A stretch of 64,000 bases of DNA from Rhodococcus sp. SMB37 (GTDB taxonomy: Bacteria; Actinomycetota; Actinomycetes; Mycobacteriales; Mycobacteriaceae): assembly GCF_004345605.1 (NCBI RefSeq), contig NZ_SLVY01000008.1:165022-229021 (forward strand), given 5' to 3'. Both the position numbers and the translations under genes were made by a program. Shown here piece by piece: positions 33,742 to 42,714 of this stretch (within the stretch, counting starts at the first letter, position 1; each line of letters starts with the position of its first letter). The notes under the pieces were generated by a model. The model made no database searches. It was not told the origin of the DNA and was given only the letters and a program-made list of their open reading frames with translations.

Positions 33742-34815
33742 TCACTGAAGGTCGTCTGAGTGGAACCCCGCTTCCAAACGCTGCCGGACGGAACCGAGAT
33801 AGCGGGCCGCGTCGGCGCCGTCGACGATGCGGTGGTCGTAGGAGAGGGATAGGTAGGCCATCGCTCGCACCTCGATCTGGAGTGATCCGCCGACGCCACG
33901 GGAGGGAACGAGGCGCTCGACGACGGTGCCGATACCGAGGATGGCGGACTGGGGCTGGTTGATGATGGGGGTGTCGAACAGTGCGCCGCGGCTGCCGGTG
34001 TTGGTGATCGTGAATGTGCCCCCGGACAGATCGTCGGGCCGGATCGTCCCCGACCGCACCTGATCCGCGGAATCGCCGATGGCACGGGCGAGTTCGGTGA
34101 TGGTCAACCCGTCGGCATGACGGATCACAGGTACCATCAACCCTTTGTCACTGTCGACGGCCATACCCAGATGCACCGGCCCGTGGTAAGTGACCTCGGT
34201 GCAGTCGGTATTGAGCGACGAGTTGACGACCGGATGCTCAGTGAGCGCGCCGACGGCAGCGGCGACGAAGAACGGCAGAAACGAAAGCTTCGTACCGGTG
34301 CGGCTGTGAAACTCCTCCTTGTGTGCGGTGCGTAGTCTGGCGATCTCGGTGATGTCGACCTCGACCACCGTCGTCAGCTGCGCTGAGGTCTGCAGAGATT
34401 CGAGCATGCGCCGCGCAATGGTCTGCCGGATCCGGGGCAACTTCTCGACTCGGTCTCCAGCGTCTGTCGGCGACGGTGCAGCCACCGTTGCGGTGGGTAC
34501 CGGCGCTGTCAGCGGGGCCGCGGGTGCGGGGGTCGGTACTTCTGGTGCGGACGGCTCGGGATCTGGTGAGCCGATCGATGCGAGCGCTGCACCGACCTCG
34601 ACGACCTCGTCCTCGGCGGCAAGTAGTTCGACGAGAATACCGGTACTCGGTGACGGGATCTCGGTGTCAACCTTGTCGGTGGCAACCTCGAGCAACGCCT
34701 CACCTTCTTCGACGCTGTCGCCCACCGCTTTGAGCCATCGAGTGATGGTCGCCTCGGTGACGTTCTCGCCGAGGGACGGCAGCGTTACCGAGGCGCCTTC
34801 TTGTGTCGTCGTCAT
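33742..34815 (-). CDS. Dihydrolipoyl acyltransferase (2-oxo acid dehydrogenase E2), shortened
   Basis: This 357-residue E2 protein has one lipoyl domain (about 8-82, lipoyl lysine in EVATDKVDTEI), a Pro/Ala-rich linker (90-120), and the catalytic acyltransferase domain (125-350) ending with SYDHRIVDG, which holds the catalytic His and Asp. The small peripheral-subunit-binding domain normally found between linker and core is missing; the linker runs directly into RIRQTIARRM. E3 may therefore not dock in the usual way. It starts 17 bp after the E1 stop in the same operon. No E3 gene is nearby. Confidence 0.87.
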   Translation of the reverse strand: MTTTQEGASVTLPSLGENVTEATITRWLKAVGDSVEEGEALLEVATDKVDTEIPSPSTGILVELLAAEDEVVEVGAALASIGSPDPEPSAPEVPTPAPAAPLTAPVPTATVAAPSPTDAGDRVEKLPRIRQTIARRMLESLQTSAQLTTVVEVDITEIARLRTAHKEEFHSRTGTKLSFLPFFVAAAVGALTEHPVVNSSLNTDCTEVTYHGPVHLGMAVDSDKGLMVPVIRHADGLTITELARAIGDSADQVRSGTIRPDDLSGGTFTITNTGSRGALFDTPIINQPQSAILGIGTVVERLVPSRGVGGSLQIEVRAMAYLSLSYDHRIVDGADAARYLGSVRQRLEAGFHSDDLQ

Positions 34816-34832
34816 GTCTTCGTCTTCCTTGG

Positions 34833-37163
34833 TCAGGCGATCAGATCGAGGCCGGCACGCACGACACTGTCCGTGTCGATCCCGTGGTACTTGTACACAT
34901 CCTCGAGCGAACCGACCTGCCCGAAACTGCTCACACCCAACGCGGCACCACGAACATTGTTGATGCCCGTCAAGAACGCCAAAGTGTGCGGATGTCCATC
35001 GAGAACGGTCACCATCGGTGCCGCCCGATCAGCGGGGAACACCTGGTCGAGGATCCACGACGGACCATCGGCGAGTCCGCGACGGGCCTGCACCGCCTCG
35101 AACAGCTGTCCGGGACTGGTCACACACACCACCTCGGCCGCGATACCCTGATCGGCCAACCTATCTGCCGCAGCCAGGGTTTCGGTGATCACCGCACCCA
35201 TGCCGACCAACGTGACCGCCGGATTCTCGCACTGCCGCAACGTGTACGCCCCTGCCACCACCTGCCGGCGACGACGTTCCCGCGCCGCCGGATCCGACGG
35301 AACCGTAGCGAGGGTCTGATCGACCGGACGGGTCGACAGGCGCAGATACGACGACGAGCCGTCGGGCCGCCCGAGCCGGGAAATACTGTCGAGCAGCGTC
35401 CACTCGACATCGATCGCGAACGCCGGCTCGTAGCTGATGCACCCGGGCTGCTCCAACCCGATCGACGGTGTCTTGATCGACTGGTGCGCACCACCTTCCG
35501 CGGCGAGGCTGACACCGGACGGGGTCCCGACCAGAATCGACTGGCCACCCGCATAGATCCCGTACGACCACGGCTCGAGCGCACGTTCGACGAACGGGTC
35601 GTACATCACGCCGATCGGGAACAGTGGCTGCCCCCAACGACTCCAGGTGGCACCGAGCTCACCCATCAATCCGACCAGGTTGGTTTCGGCGATACCGAGT
35701 TCCATGTGCTGCCCGGTCGGCTTCTCCCGCCAGTGCATGATCGTCTCGGCATCGTCGTCGAACCAGTTGCGGCGTTCGTTCGGCGACCACACGCCGACCT
35801 TGTTCAACCAGCCCGCCAAGTTGGTGGTGGACGAGACATCGGGGCTGACGGTGATGACGCGCTTCGCCGCATCCGGTGCTTCACGGCTCAAATCCAGCAA
35901 GGCCCGCCCCAGCGCGGCCTGGGTGGTGGACGTCCCGGACGGGGTGCGTCCGATGTCGGACGGGACGGCCGGTGGTGTGCCGAACTCGACCTTGTCGCGG
36001 GTCAGACGGTCGGCGGTGGCCCGGCAGAGACGTCCGGCTGGGCTGTCGGTAGGGAACCGGGCCCACGGGTCGGAGGTGTCCATGCCGAGCCCTGCTGCGA
36101 GCTGGTCGTACTGCTCGACGGTCAGCAGCGACGAGTGGTTCTGCGGGTGGCCCTCGGTGGGCAGGCCGCGGCCCTTGACGGTGTAGGCGATGATCACCGT
36201 GGGTCGGGTGTCGTCGATCTGCGCATACGCTGCGCGCAACGCGTCGAGATCGTGTCCGCCGAGGTTGCGGATCGCCTGCAGCAGGGTGGTGTCGTCCAAC
36301 TCGGCGATCAACGATGCAACCGCTGCGGCATCGGGGCCGTCACCGGGAAGCCGCGTGCGCACCTCGTCGGCGTCGCATCGCAGCATCCGCTGGTACTCGG
36401 GGTTGGGCATGTCCAGGATCCGGGTGCGCAACGCTGCACCGCCCGGGCGAGTGAACAGTGATTCCAGCAGAGTCCCGAACTTGACGGTGATCACCTGCCA
36501 CCCGGCGGCCGCGAACATGGCTTCGAGCCGACCGGCGGCGATGTTCGGCACGACCCGGTCGAGGGATTGGCGGTTCAGATCGACGATCCACACGATCTCG
36601 CCGAGTTCGGCGACCGAGTGGTCCAGGACCGCTTCCCACACTGCGCCTTCGTCGAGTTCCGCGTCGCCGACGAGGGAGTACTGCCTGCCGGTGCCTGCGC
36701 CGCCGATGGCGGTGTCGACGTAGCGGCGGGCGATGGCACCCCAGATCGGAGCCGTCGCCCCGATGCCGACCGAACCGGTCGAATAGTCCACCGGATCCGG
36801 GTCTTTCGACCGGGACGGATACGATTGCAGTCCGCCGAACTCACGCAGCGTCGTCAGGTACTTCCCGTCCAGCTCGCCGAGCAGGTAGTTGATACCGTGC
36901 AGCACCGGGGAGGCGTGGGGTTTGACCGACACGCGGTCCCCCGGTCGCAACTGCTCGAACCACAGCGACGTCATGATCGACACCATCGACGCGCACGACG
37001 CCTGATGACCGCCGACCTTGAGCCCGGTGGGGTTCGGTCGAATACGGTTGGCGTGGTGAATCATCGAGGTCGAGAGCCACAACACACGCTGCTCGATCTC
37101 GGCCAGTGTGTCCGAGCTTTCACCGGACACCGGTGCGTGCAGATCAGCGGACGAGGTACTCAT
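34833..37163 (-). CDS. Pyruvate dehydrogenase E1-like (homodimeric, AceE/transketolase-type)
   Basis: The 776-residue ThDP enzyme has the AceE-type order of domains. The ThDP motif GDAELDEG lies near residue 166 with DLNRQ 28 residues on. Further conserved parts are KGRGLPTEGHPQNH and ELGIAETNLVGLMGELG, with a C-terminal transketolase-like domain (VVCVTSPG near 690). It is about 100 residues shorter than typical AceE (about 890-930). It should decarboxylate a 2-oxo acid and pass the acyl group to the E2 encoded behind it. AGGAAG lies before ATG 37163. The real substrate, pyruvate or another 2-oxo acid, is uncertain. Confidence 0.85.
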   Translation of the reverse strand: MSTSSADLHAPVSGESSDTLAEIEQRVLWLSTSMIHHANRIRPNPTGLKVGGHQASCASMVSIMTSLWFEQLRPGDRVSVKPHASPVLHGINYLLGELDGKYLTTLREFGGLQSYPSRSKDPDPVDYSTGSVGIGATAPIWGAIARRYVDTAIGGAGTGRQYSLVGDAELDEGAVWEAVLDHSVAELGEIVWIVDLNRQSLDRVVPNIAAGRLEAMFAAAGWQVITVKFGTLLESLFTRPGGAALRTRILDMPNPEYQRMLRCDADEVRTRLPGDGPDAAAVASLIAELDDTTLLQAIRNLGGHDLDALRAAYAQIDDTRPTVIIAYTVKGRGLPTEGHPQNHSSLLTVEQYDQLAAGLGMDTSDPWARFPTDSPAGRLCRATADRLTRDKVEFGTPPAVPSDIGRTPSGTSTTQAALGRALLDLSREAPDAAKRVITVSPDVSSTTNLAGWLNKVGVWSPNERRNWFDDDAETIMHWREKPTGQHMELGIAETNLVGLMGELGATWSRWGQPLFPIGVMYDPFVERALEPWSYGIYAGGQSILVGTPSGVSLAAEGGAHQSIKTPSIGLEQPGCISYEPAFAIDVEWTLLDSISRLGRPDGSSSYLRLSTRPVDQTLATVPSDPAARERRRRQVVAGAYTLRQCENPAVTLVGMGAVITETLAAADRLADQGIAAEVVCVTSPGQLFEAVQARRGLADGPSWILDQVFPADRAAPMVTVLDGHPHTLAFLTGINNVRGAALGVSSFGQVGSLEDVYKYHGIDTDSVVRAGLDLIA

Positions 37164-37362
37164 GGGTCACTTCCTGATATAGCCGAGTGGACTGGTCGAG
37201 AGAAGAGCACCGAACCGGTGCGGTGACACCGAAGTTCGTGTGCCCGGCCTGCCCGTCGAATTGTTATCCAGGTCACGCCAGACCACAGTATGTCCGGCCC
37301 GTCGTAGCAGATAGCCGGTTTGCGAGATACACCGTCCAGTAGGCGAACTATGCGGTATCCCT

Positions 37363-37815
37363 GTGCAGATCCCTCACCAGAGTCGAGCACAGGCATACAC
37401 TTCCGCAATACCGACCGCAGAATTTCAGCATTCTGCTCACCGCCGCGACTTCGCCCCTGTCGGAGGTAAACAGAATGCCCACCAAGCCCGCTGTCGATTC
37501 GATCGCGCGAAGATTCTCGCCGCCCTGGGCTACCCGCTGACCGCCTTCATCCTCACCAGCGTCACTCAGCGCAAGCTGTCGCAGATCACACAGGCACTCG
37601 ACAGAGTTCCGGAGATCGTCGAAGTGCACGGACTCAGCGGCGTCGCCGACCTCCTCATCCATGTCGTCGCCCACGACACCGACGACCTCTACCGCATCAC
37701 CGGCCGGATCCTCGGCATCGACGGAGTCGAGCAAACCACCACCTCGCTCGTCATGCGAAAGCTGATCGACTTCCGTCTGTCACCGCTGCTGGCCCCACTC
37801 ATCGACCGACCATGA
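37363..37815 (+). pseudogene. Remnant of an Lrp/AsnC-family regulator
   Basis: From about 37498 the frame encodes a clear Lrp/AsnC effector (RAM) domain: LGYPLTAFILTS, then VPEIVEVHGLSGVADLLIHVVA, and a normal end near DFRLSPLL. The helix-turn-helix that should precede it is absent. The 45 residues before it (37363-37497) are unrelated and rich in His, Gln and Arg. It lies divergent from the E1-E2 operon, the usual place of a regulator of branched-chain or pyruvate metabolism. It is therefore called a broken regulator; a stand-alone RAM protein remains possible. Confidence 0.6.
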
Positions 37816-37940
37816 ATGCATCATTCTTGGGCAATGTGCTCACTACCCAAGCAGGTCGACGCCCGGGCGCGGGCAGAATGCTGAAACCGATAACCGCCGA
37901 TATGCCAGTGAAGTGGCGCGCGTGGTCCACTGCTCACGCG

Positions 37941-37997
37941 TGCTCGCCCACCACCGAGCAAAGCTTGTGTTGCGCACCATCCTCCGATCCGAGGATG
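37941..37997 (+). promoter_or_regulatory. Tandem hairpins in the acetolactate synthase leader
   Basis: Two small stem-loops follow one another about 80-140 nt before the GTG at 38080: TGCTCG/CGAGCA (37941-37960) and CATCCTC/GAGGATG (37978-37997, 6-nt loop). They lie in the 264-nt leader between the Lrp remnant and the gene. Leaders of ilvB genes often carry attenuators, so a regulatory role is possible. I see no convincing leader peptide rich in branched-chain residues. Confidence 0.3.
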
Positions 37998-38079
37998 TCC
38001 GGCAGTCCCGCGAAGCCACAATCTGCTCCTTCGCCCGGCGGCGCCGTTCGACAGCCGAACCAGATTCAGAGGACATTCC

Positions 38080-39948
38080 GTGAGTGCACCGACTCGACTC
38101 CGTGACGATCAGCAAACCCACGACGATCCGCACGCCCACGACGATCGACAAGCCCGAACTGCGGCCATACACCTGCCCGAACGACTCACCGGAGCGCAGG
38201 CCGTAGTCCGCTCCCTCGAAGAACTCGGCGTCGACTGCGTGTTCGGCATCCCCGGCGGCGCAATCCTCCCGGTCTACGACCCACTCCTCGAATCGACGCG
38301 ACTACGACACGTGCTGGTCCGCCACGAACAGGGCGCCGGCCACGCCGCCACCGGCTACGCCCAGGCCACCGGCAAGGTCGGCGTCTGCATGGCCACCTCC
38401 GGACCGGGTGCCACCAACCTCGTGACGCCCCTCGCCGACGCACAGATGGACTCCGTCCCGATAGTCGCGATCACCGGGCAGGTCGGCCGCGGCCTGATCG
38501 GCACCGATGCCTTCCAGGAAGCCGACATCTGCGGCATCACGATGCCGATCACGAAACACAACTTCCTGGTCACCGACCCGGCCGATATTCCACGCACCAT
38601 CGCCGAGGCATTCCATATCGCCTCTACCGGCCGGCCGGGCGCCGTGCTCGTCGATATCCCGAAGGACGTGCTGCAGGCGACCACGACGTTCCACTGGCCA
38701 CCGGCCACCACGCTGCCCGGATACCGTCCCACCACGAAGCCGCACAGCAGGCCGATCCGCGCTGCCGCCGACCTGATCAACTCCGCCGAATCACCCGTCC
38801 TCTACGTCGGTGGCGGGGTGATCAAGGCCGGTGCTTCAGAGCAACTGCGTGAGCTCGCCGAACTCACCGGCATCCCGGTGGTCACCACGCTGATGGCGCT
38901 CGGTGCGTTTCCCGACAGCCATCCACTGCACTACGGCATGCCGGGCATGCACGGGGCAGTCGCAGCGGTGGCCGCGATGCAGCGCAGCGACCTGCTGATC
39001 GCCCTCGGCGCACGGTTCGACGACCGGGTCACCGGGCACGCCGACTCTTTCGCCCCGAACGCGAAGGTGATTCACGCCGACGTCGACCCCGCCGAGATCG
39101 GCAAGAACCGGGACGTCGATGTCCCCATCGTCGGTGACTGCCGCGAGGTGATCCGCGACCTCACCGAGGCGCTGCGTGTCGAACGCGTGGTCCGCCCCGC
39201 CCCAGACCTGACGAAGTGGCGTGCGGCGCTGGACGACATCCGCAATACCTACCCGGTCAGTTACGACCGGCCTGCCGACGGCATGCTGTCGCCGCAACAG
39301 GTCATCGAGGCGGTCGGAAGGGCAGCGGGCCCCGACGCGATCTATGCCTCCGGTGTCGGCCAGCACCAGATGTGGGCGGCCCATTTCATCGGCTTCGAGA
39401 AGCCTCGAACCTGGCTCAATTCCGGGGGTTTGGGAACGATGGGATATGCCGTTCCGGCGGCGCTGGGTGCGAAGCTCGGCGCACCGGAGCGGGAAGTGTG
39501 GGCGATCGACGGCGACGGCTGCTTCCAGATGACCAATCAGGAACTCGCGACCGCGGCAGTCGAGGGTGTGCCGATCAAGGTGGCGCTGATCAACAACGGC
39601 AACCTCGGAATGGTCAAGCAGCTGCAGGCAATCCACTACGATGGTCGCTACTCGAACATCGACCTCTCCACGCACTCACGCCGGATCCCGGACTTCGTCA
39701 AGCTCGCCGACGCACTGGGCTGTGCAGCCCTGCGTTGCGAGCGTGAAGAGGACATCGACAGTGTCATCGCGCAAGCGCGGGAGATCAACGACCGGCCGGT
39801 GGTCATCGACTTCATCGTGAGCGACGATGCTCTCGTCTGGCCGATGATCGCTGCCGGTGCGAGTAATGATCAGATCATGGCGGCCAAGGATATTCGCCCC
39901 CTGTTCGACGACGAAGACGACGCTGAGCACGAGTGGTCGCAGCCATGA
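38080..39948 (+). CDS. ilvB: Acetolactate synthase large subunit (IlvB type), without ilvN
   Basis: The 622-residue protein is a full-length catalytic subunit. It has the ThDP Glu in [32 protein letters not shown], the FAD region, and the Mg/ThDP site [12 protein letters not shown] followed by INNGNLG. It condenses two pyruvates, or pyruvate with 2-oxobutyrate, in branched-chain amino acid synthesis. GTG 38080 has GAGG upstream and matches the N-terminal style of actinobacterial IlvB. The small regulatory subunit IlvN and IlvC, normally next in the operon, are absent: a terminator follows. It may be a second paralogue with a specialised role near the pyruvate dehydrogenase-like genes. Confidence 0.9.
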   Translation: MSAPTRLRDDQQTHDDPHAHDDRQARTAAIHLPERLTGAQAVVRSLEELGVDCVFGIPGGAILPVYDPLLESTRLRHVLVRHEQGAGHAATGYAQATGKVGVCMATSGPGATNLVTPLADAQMDSVPIVAITGQVGRGLIGTDAFQEADICGITMPITKHNFLVTDPADIPRTIAEAFHIASTGRPGAVLVDIPKDVLQATTTFHWPPATTLPGYRPTTKPHSRPIRAAADLINSAESPVLYVGGGVIKAGASEQLRELAELTGIPVVTTLMALGAFPDSHPLHYGMPGMHGAVAAVAAMQRSDLLIALGARFDDRVTGHADSFAPNAKVIHADVDPAEIGKNRDVDVPIVGDCREVIRDLTEALRVERVVRPAPDLTKWRAALDDIRNTYPVSYDRPADGMLSPQQVIEAVGRAAGPDAIYASGVGQHQMWAAHFIGFEKPRTWLNSGGLGTMGYAVPAALGAKLGAPEREVWAIDGDGCFQMTNQELATAAVEGVPIKVALINNGNLGMVKQLQAIHYDGRYSNIDLSTHSRRIPDFVKLADALGCAALRCEREEDIDSVIAQAREINDRPVVIDFIVSDDALVWPMIAAGASNDQIMAAKDIRPLFDDEDDAEHEWSQP

Positions 39949-39996
39949 CGGCGGGCACAGCAGGTCCGCTGGAACACCCTCTCTGAGTTGGTAACT

Positions 39997-40033
39997 CGCT
40001 CGCCCGCCGTGCATCCATCACGACGGGCGAGCG
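39997..40033. terminator. Terminator hairpin after the acetolactate synthase gene
   Basis: CGCTCGCCCGCCGTG (39997-40011) pairs with CACGACGGGCGAGCG (40019-40033) over 15 bp with one G-U pair and a 7-nt loop. It lies between the convergent acetolactate synthase and FAH-family genes and can end both transcripts. Confidence 0.75.
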
Positions 40034-40108
40034 TGCCTCGAGCTCTGGAGCTCAGGCCGGGTGATCCAAGCCGAACCATAGGCAGGAACCTCCACGTGCG
40101 CGGACAGG

Positions 40109-40990
40109 CTACAGCGACGCCGGAGCAGCGACGAAACTCTGGTGCAGCTCGCCGATTCCGCCGATCCAACTGGTCAGCTGTTCACCCGGCTGCAGGAACC
40201 GCGGCGGCTTCTGTCCCACCCCCACTCCGGCGGGAGTACCGGTGAAGATGACATCCCCGGGGTAGAGGGTGACCGTTTCGGACAGGGAGGAAATCACCGA
40301 CGGCACGGCGAAGATCAGATCACTGGTGCGGCTCTTCTGAACCTCCTCGCCGTCGATGGCGCAGCCCAACTCCAGGTCGTCGGGATCAGCGAACTCGTCG
40401 GGAGTGACCAACCACGGACCCTGCGGAGAAAATCCGGGGAATGACTTCCCCAGACCGAACTGGGCCGCCGGGCCACGCAGCTGCGAGATCCGTTCGGAGA
40501 TATCCTGCCCCACCGTCAGACCTGCCACGTACGACCATGCGTCGGAAGCGGAGACGCGGTGGGCATCGCGGCCGATCACGACGACGAGTTCCACTTCCCA
40601 GTCGACATTTCCACCGGCCGGGATGTTCACCTCACTGTCAGGCCCGGAGAAGCTGGAGACATACTTCGTGAACACCGGCGGCAGCGAGGTGGGTGAGTCG
40701 AACCCGGACTCGGCCGCATGATCGTGGTAGTTCAAGCCGATGGCGAATACCTGTCGTGGAGTCGGGGAGGGCGCCCCGAGCCGGCTCCGGTCGATCGCGA
40801 CACCGTCCTCGGCAAGCGCGGACAGGTCCTCGCCGGCCACCCACGTAGTCAGCTCATCCCAGACCGGGTAGACGTCTGCGGGTGCGGGGCCGAACCTCCC
40901 CCGTGATGCAGCGGCCAGATCCACCGTCCGCTCGGCTCCGATCTCGCCGATCACCAGAGCTGCACGATTGTCGTAATTGGCGATACGCAT
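40109..40990 (-). CDS. Fumarylacetoacetate hydrolase family protein
   Basis: This 293-residue protein has the FAH fold. FAIGLNYHDHAAE starts the catalytic domain at about residue 82. Metal ligands are in the DWEVELVVVIGRDA region, and GDVIFTGTPAGVGVGQKPP forms the conserved C-terminal loop. Members cleave C-C bonds or hydrate and tautomerise products of aromatic ring cleavage (for example 2-hydroxyhepta-diene-dioate or acylpyruvates). ATG 40990 is used. It is the only intact gene between a terminator and an amidohydrolase remnant, which suggests a decayed aromatic-degradation set. Confidence 0.88.
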   Translation of the reverse strand: MRIANYDNRAALVIGEIGAERTVDLAAASRGRFGPAPADVYPVWDELTTWVAGEDLSALAEDGVAIDRSRLGAPSPTPRQVFAIGLNYHDHAAESGFDSPTSLPPVFTKYVSSFSGPDSEVNIPAGGNVDWEVELVVVIGRDAHRVSASDAWSYVAGLTVGQDISERISQLRGPAAQFGLGKSFPGFSPQGPWLVTPDEFADPDDLELGCAIDGEEVQKSRTSDLIFAVPSVISSLSETVTLYPGDVIFTGTPAGVGVGQKPPRFLQPGEQLTSWIGGIGELHQSFVAAPASL

Positions 40991-41197
40991 GAAGTCCTCG
41001 ATTCGTCATGATGCTGCCCAGCGCTTCGGATGACCTGCAGGGCGAGGCGATAACATGTGACTCAGGTCATGGTCTACTCGAACCTAAGTGGAAACACGTC
41101 CGAGCGGCTATCCGATACGCGCACCGGAACGTCCGAACCGCGAAGCGTCACCACTTCGGGTTGTGGTATCGATCACAAGCAGCTCGTATCCTGCGCT

Positions 41198-41422
41198 GAG
41201 TACTTCAGAGAGAACGTCGACATCACACCGTCCGGCATGTTCAACCAGGCCCAGCTGCAATACTGCGTCGCAACCCTCGATGTCGACCGCATCCTCTACT
41301 CCGTCGACTATCCCTTCATCGGCAACGACGCCGCCGTGTCCTTCCTCGACGAGGCCCGTCTCTCCGACGAGGAGAAACACCGAATCGCGCACCAGAACAC
41401 CGAAACGCTTCTCGGCCTATGA
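41198..41422 (+). pseudogene. C-terminal remnant of an amidohydrolase (resorcylate/dihydroxybenzoate decarboxylase type)
   Basis: Residues from EYFRENVDITPSGMFN through DRILYSVDYPFIGND to NTETLLGL match the last quarter of the amidohydrolase-related decarboxylases. In that family the Asp of SVDYPF is a metal ligand. Everything upstream in the frame (from ATG 41057) is unrelated, so the N-terminal metal site and most of the barrel are gone. The stop at 41422 is at the normal family end. It is a decay product of a once complete aromatic decarboxylase gene. The flanks (40991-41197 and 41423-41630) show no gene. Confidence 0.7.
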
Positions 41423-41630
41423 CACGCCACTGATCGCAGCCGTGTCCATGATCGCGACGCAGATCGCAACTCATCGCGCTTGTCGCAACGGAAACGCGAA
41501 GCGCGTGCGTCCGGAACGACCTTCAAGATCGCGGGCCGCCCAGCGCTCACCGCGCGGCGCACCCTCAGGTATCGGAGAGGCCGCGGCGTCCCTCACTCCA
41601 GGCAACGCCACACCTGTGGGTGACCGGCGG

Positions 41631-42260
41631 CTACTCCCCCGAGTAGAAGGCGATGGTGCGATCGGCCCGTGCGCGTGCCGCATCCGGGTCGGTTCCCGCG
41701 GCCACATCCGCGTCATACCAGCCGTTTCCCGACTCCCGGACGTAACCGAGCCCTTCCGGTGAGAGCGACCATTTCTCGAACTCGGAAGGATCGACCGCAT
41801 CGCCCGTATCGACGTGCAAGCCGAGACCGAGAAGTGCCTGGTCCCATCCGATGCCGACGGCTCCCGGACCGTACGTCTCCCAGTGGTCACCTTCGGGGTG
41901 GGCGATGTGCGCGAGTTCGAAGCGCGCGTACCCGCCCGGTTCGGGGATGACGGCGACCTCGATCCAGCTCTTGCCCCCGCCGAACTCCCAGGTCGCCGAG
42001 AAGGATTTCGGAGGGTCGCACGTGAGGATCTCCCCGCCGGCGTTACCTTCGAGCTGGTACCGGCCGCCCACACGCAACTCGCCGCTGACCGGGAGGAACC
42101 AGCGCGGAATCCGCTCGGGGTTGGTGCAGGCATCCCAGAGGTCGTCGGCGTCGGTGGGGTAACTCTGCGACACCGTCACGACGGCGGCGTCCTTGCCGTC
42201 GACGACGCGATGCCCGATCGTGCGCCGCAGAGTCTCGGTCCTGGTCTTCACGTCCTTCAT
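41631..42260 (-). CDS. SRPBCC (AHSA1-like) domain protein
   Basis: This 209-residue protein has an AHSA1-like SRPBCC fold from about residue 25 (VTVSQSYPTDADDLWDACTNPERIPRWF) through WIEVAVIPEPGGYARFELAH to the C-terminal helix. In this family a hydrophobic cavity binds lipids or small molecules. AGGAGAAC precedes ATG 42260, which overlaps the stop of the ArsR gene by 4 bases. The ArsR-SRPBCC pair is widespread in actinobacteria, usually as a self-regulated unit; the ligand is unknown. Confidence 0.88.
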   Translation of the reverse strand: MKDVKTRTETLRRTIGHRVVDGKDAAVVTVSQSYPTDADDLWDACTNPERIPRWFLPVSGELRVGGRYQLEGNAGGEILTCDPPKSFSATWEFGGGKSWIEVAVIPEPGGYARFELAHIAHPEGDHWETYGPGAVGIGWDQALLGLGLHVDTGDAVDPSEFEKWSLSPEGLGYVRESGNGWYDADVAAGTDPDAARARADRTIAFYSGE

Positions 42261-42628
42261 GATGTTCTCCTCTGTTCGTCGGCATGATTGTCGGTACGAA
42301 TGCGGCGTGCGTGTTTGCCTCGTGCGATCTCGGTGCTGAGCGCATCGAGCGCTGGGGTGGGACGTGGCCGCAGCCGGGCGAGCCACCCCTCGAGTTCGGC
42401 CAAGGCCCCGGTATCCAATTCGTACAGGCGCCGGTTGCCGTCTCGATGCACTACAGCAAAATGGTTGTCCCGCAATACTTTCAAGTGCTGCGAGACGGCA
42501 GGCTGAGAGATCCCGAACTCACCACCGACCACGTCGCCCAGGTCTCCGGCCGCCCGTGGGCGCTCGGAGAGCATTTCGAGTATCCGGCGACGCACCGGAT
42601 CCGACAGAACCTCGAAACCGTGCACCAC
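42257..42628 (-). CDS. ArsR-family transcriptional repressor
   Basis: This 123-residue winged-helix protein starts with FEVLSDPVRRRILEML. The recognition region is FGISQPAVSQHLKVLRD, followed by the wing HRDGNRRLYELD. No Cys-based metal site is present, so it senses something other than arsenic or another soft metal. GTG 42628 lies 4 nt from a palindrome covering the promoter. It is co-transcribed with the SRPBCC gene, which may supply or modify its effector. Confidence 0.9.
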   Translation of the reverse strand: MVHGFEVLSDPVRRRILEMLSERPRAAGDLGDVVGGEFGISQPAVSQHLKVLRDNHFAVVHRDGNRRLYELDTGALAELEGWLARLRPRPTPALDALSTEIARGKHARRIRTDNHADEQRRTS

Positions 42629-42631
42629 CCC

Positions 42632-42657
42632 ACTATATAAGCGCTACGTTAAATAGT
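42632..42657. promoter_or_regulatory. ArsR operator overlapping the promoter
   Basis: ACTATATAA and TTAAATAGT form an imperfect inverted repeat (8 of 9 positions) with an 8-nt spacer, directly before the ArsR start. AT-rich palindromes of this size next to ArsR genes are usual autoregulatory sites. The internal AGCGCTA resembles the core of the MarR regulon site, but the arms differ. Confidence 0.55.
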
Positions 42658-42714
42658 CGAGTGGGGTGGCCGGAACAGCGCGTGACCGGAGTTCTCCCCT
42701 TCTAGACTGGGACA

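Noticed and set aside
38080..39948. The ThDP enzyme at 19235 and the acetolactate synthase at 38080 as copies of one gene
   Set aside because: They share only the superfamily motifs. The acetolactate synthase has the full IlvB features, while the cluster enzyme diverges throughout.
42638..42648. AGCGCTA core in the ArsR operator as a further site of the MarR regulon
   Set aside because: Only the central bases agree. The arms (ACTATATAA/TTAAATAGT) form their own palindrome, and the unit already has its own repressor.
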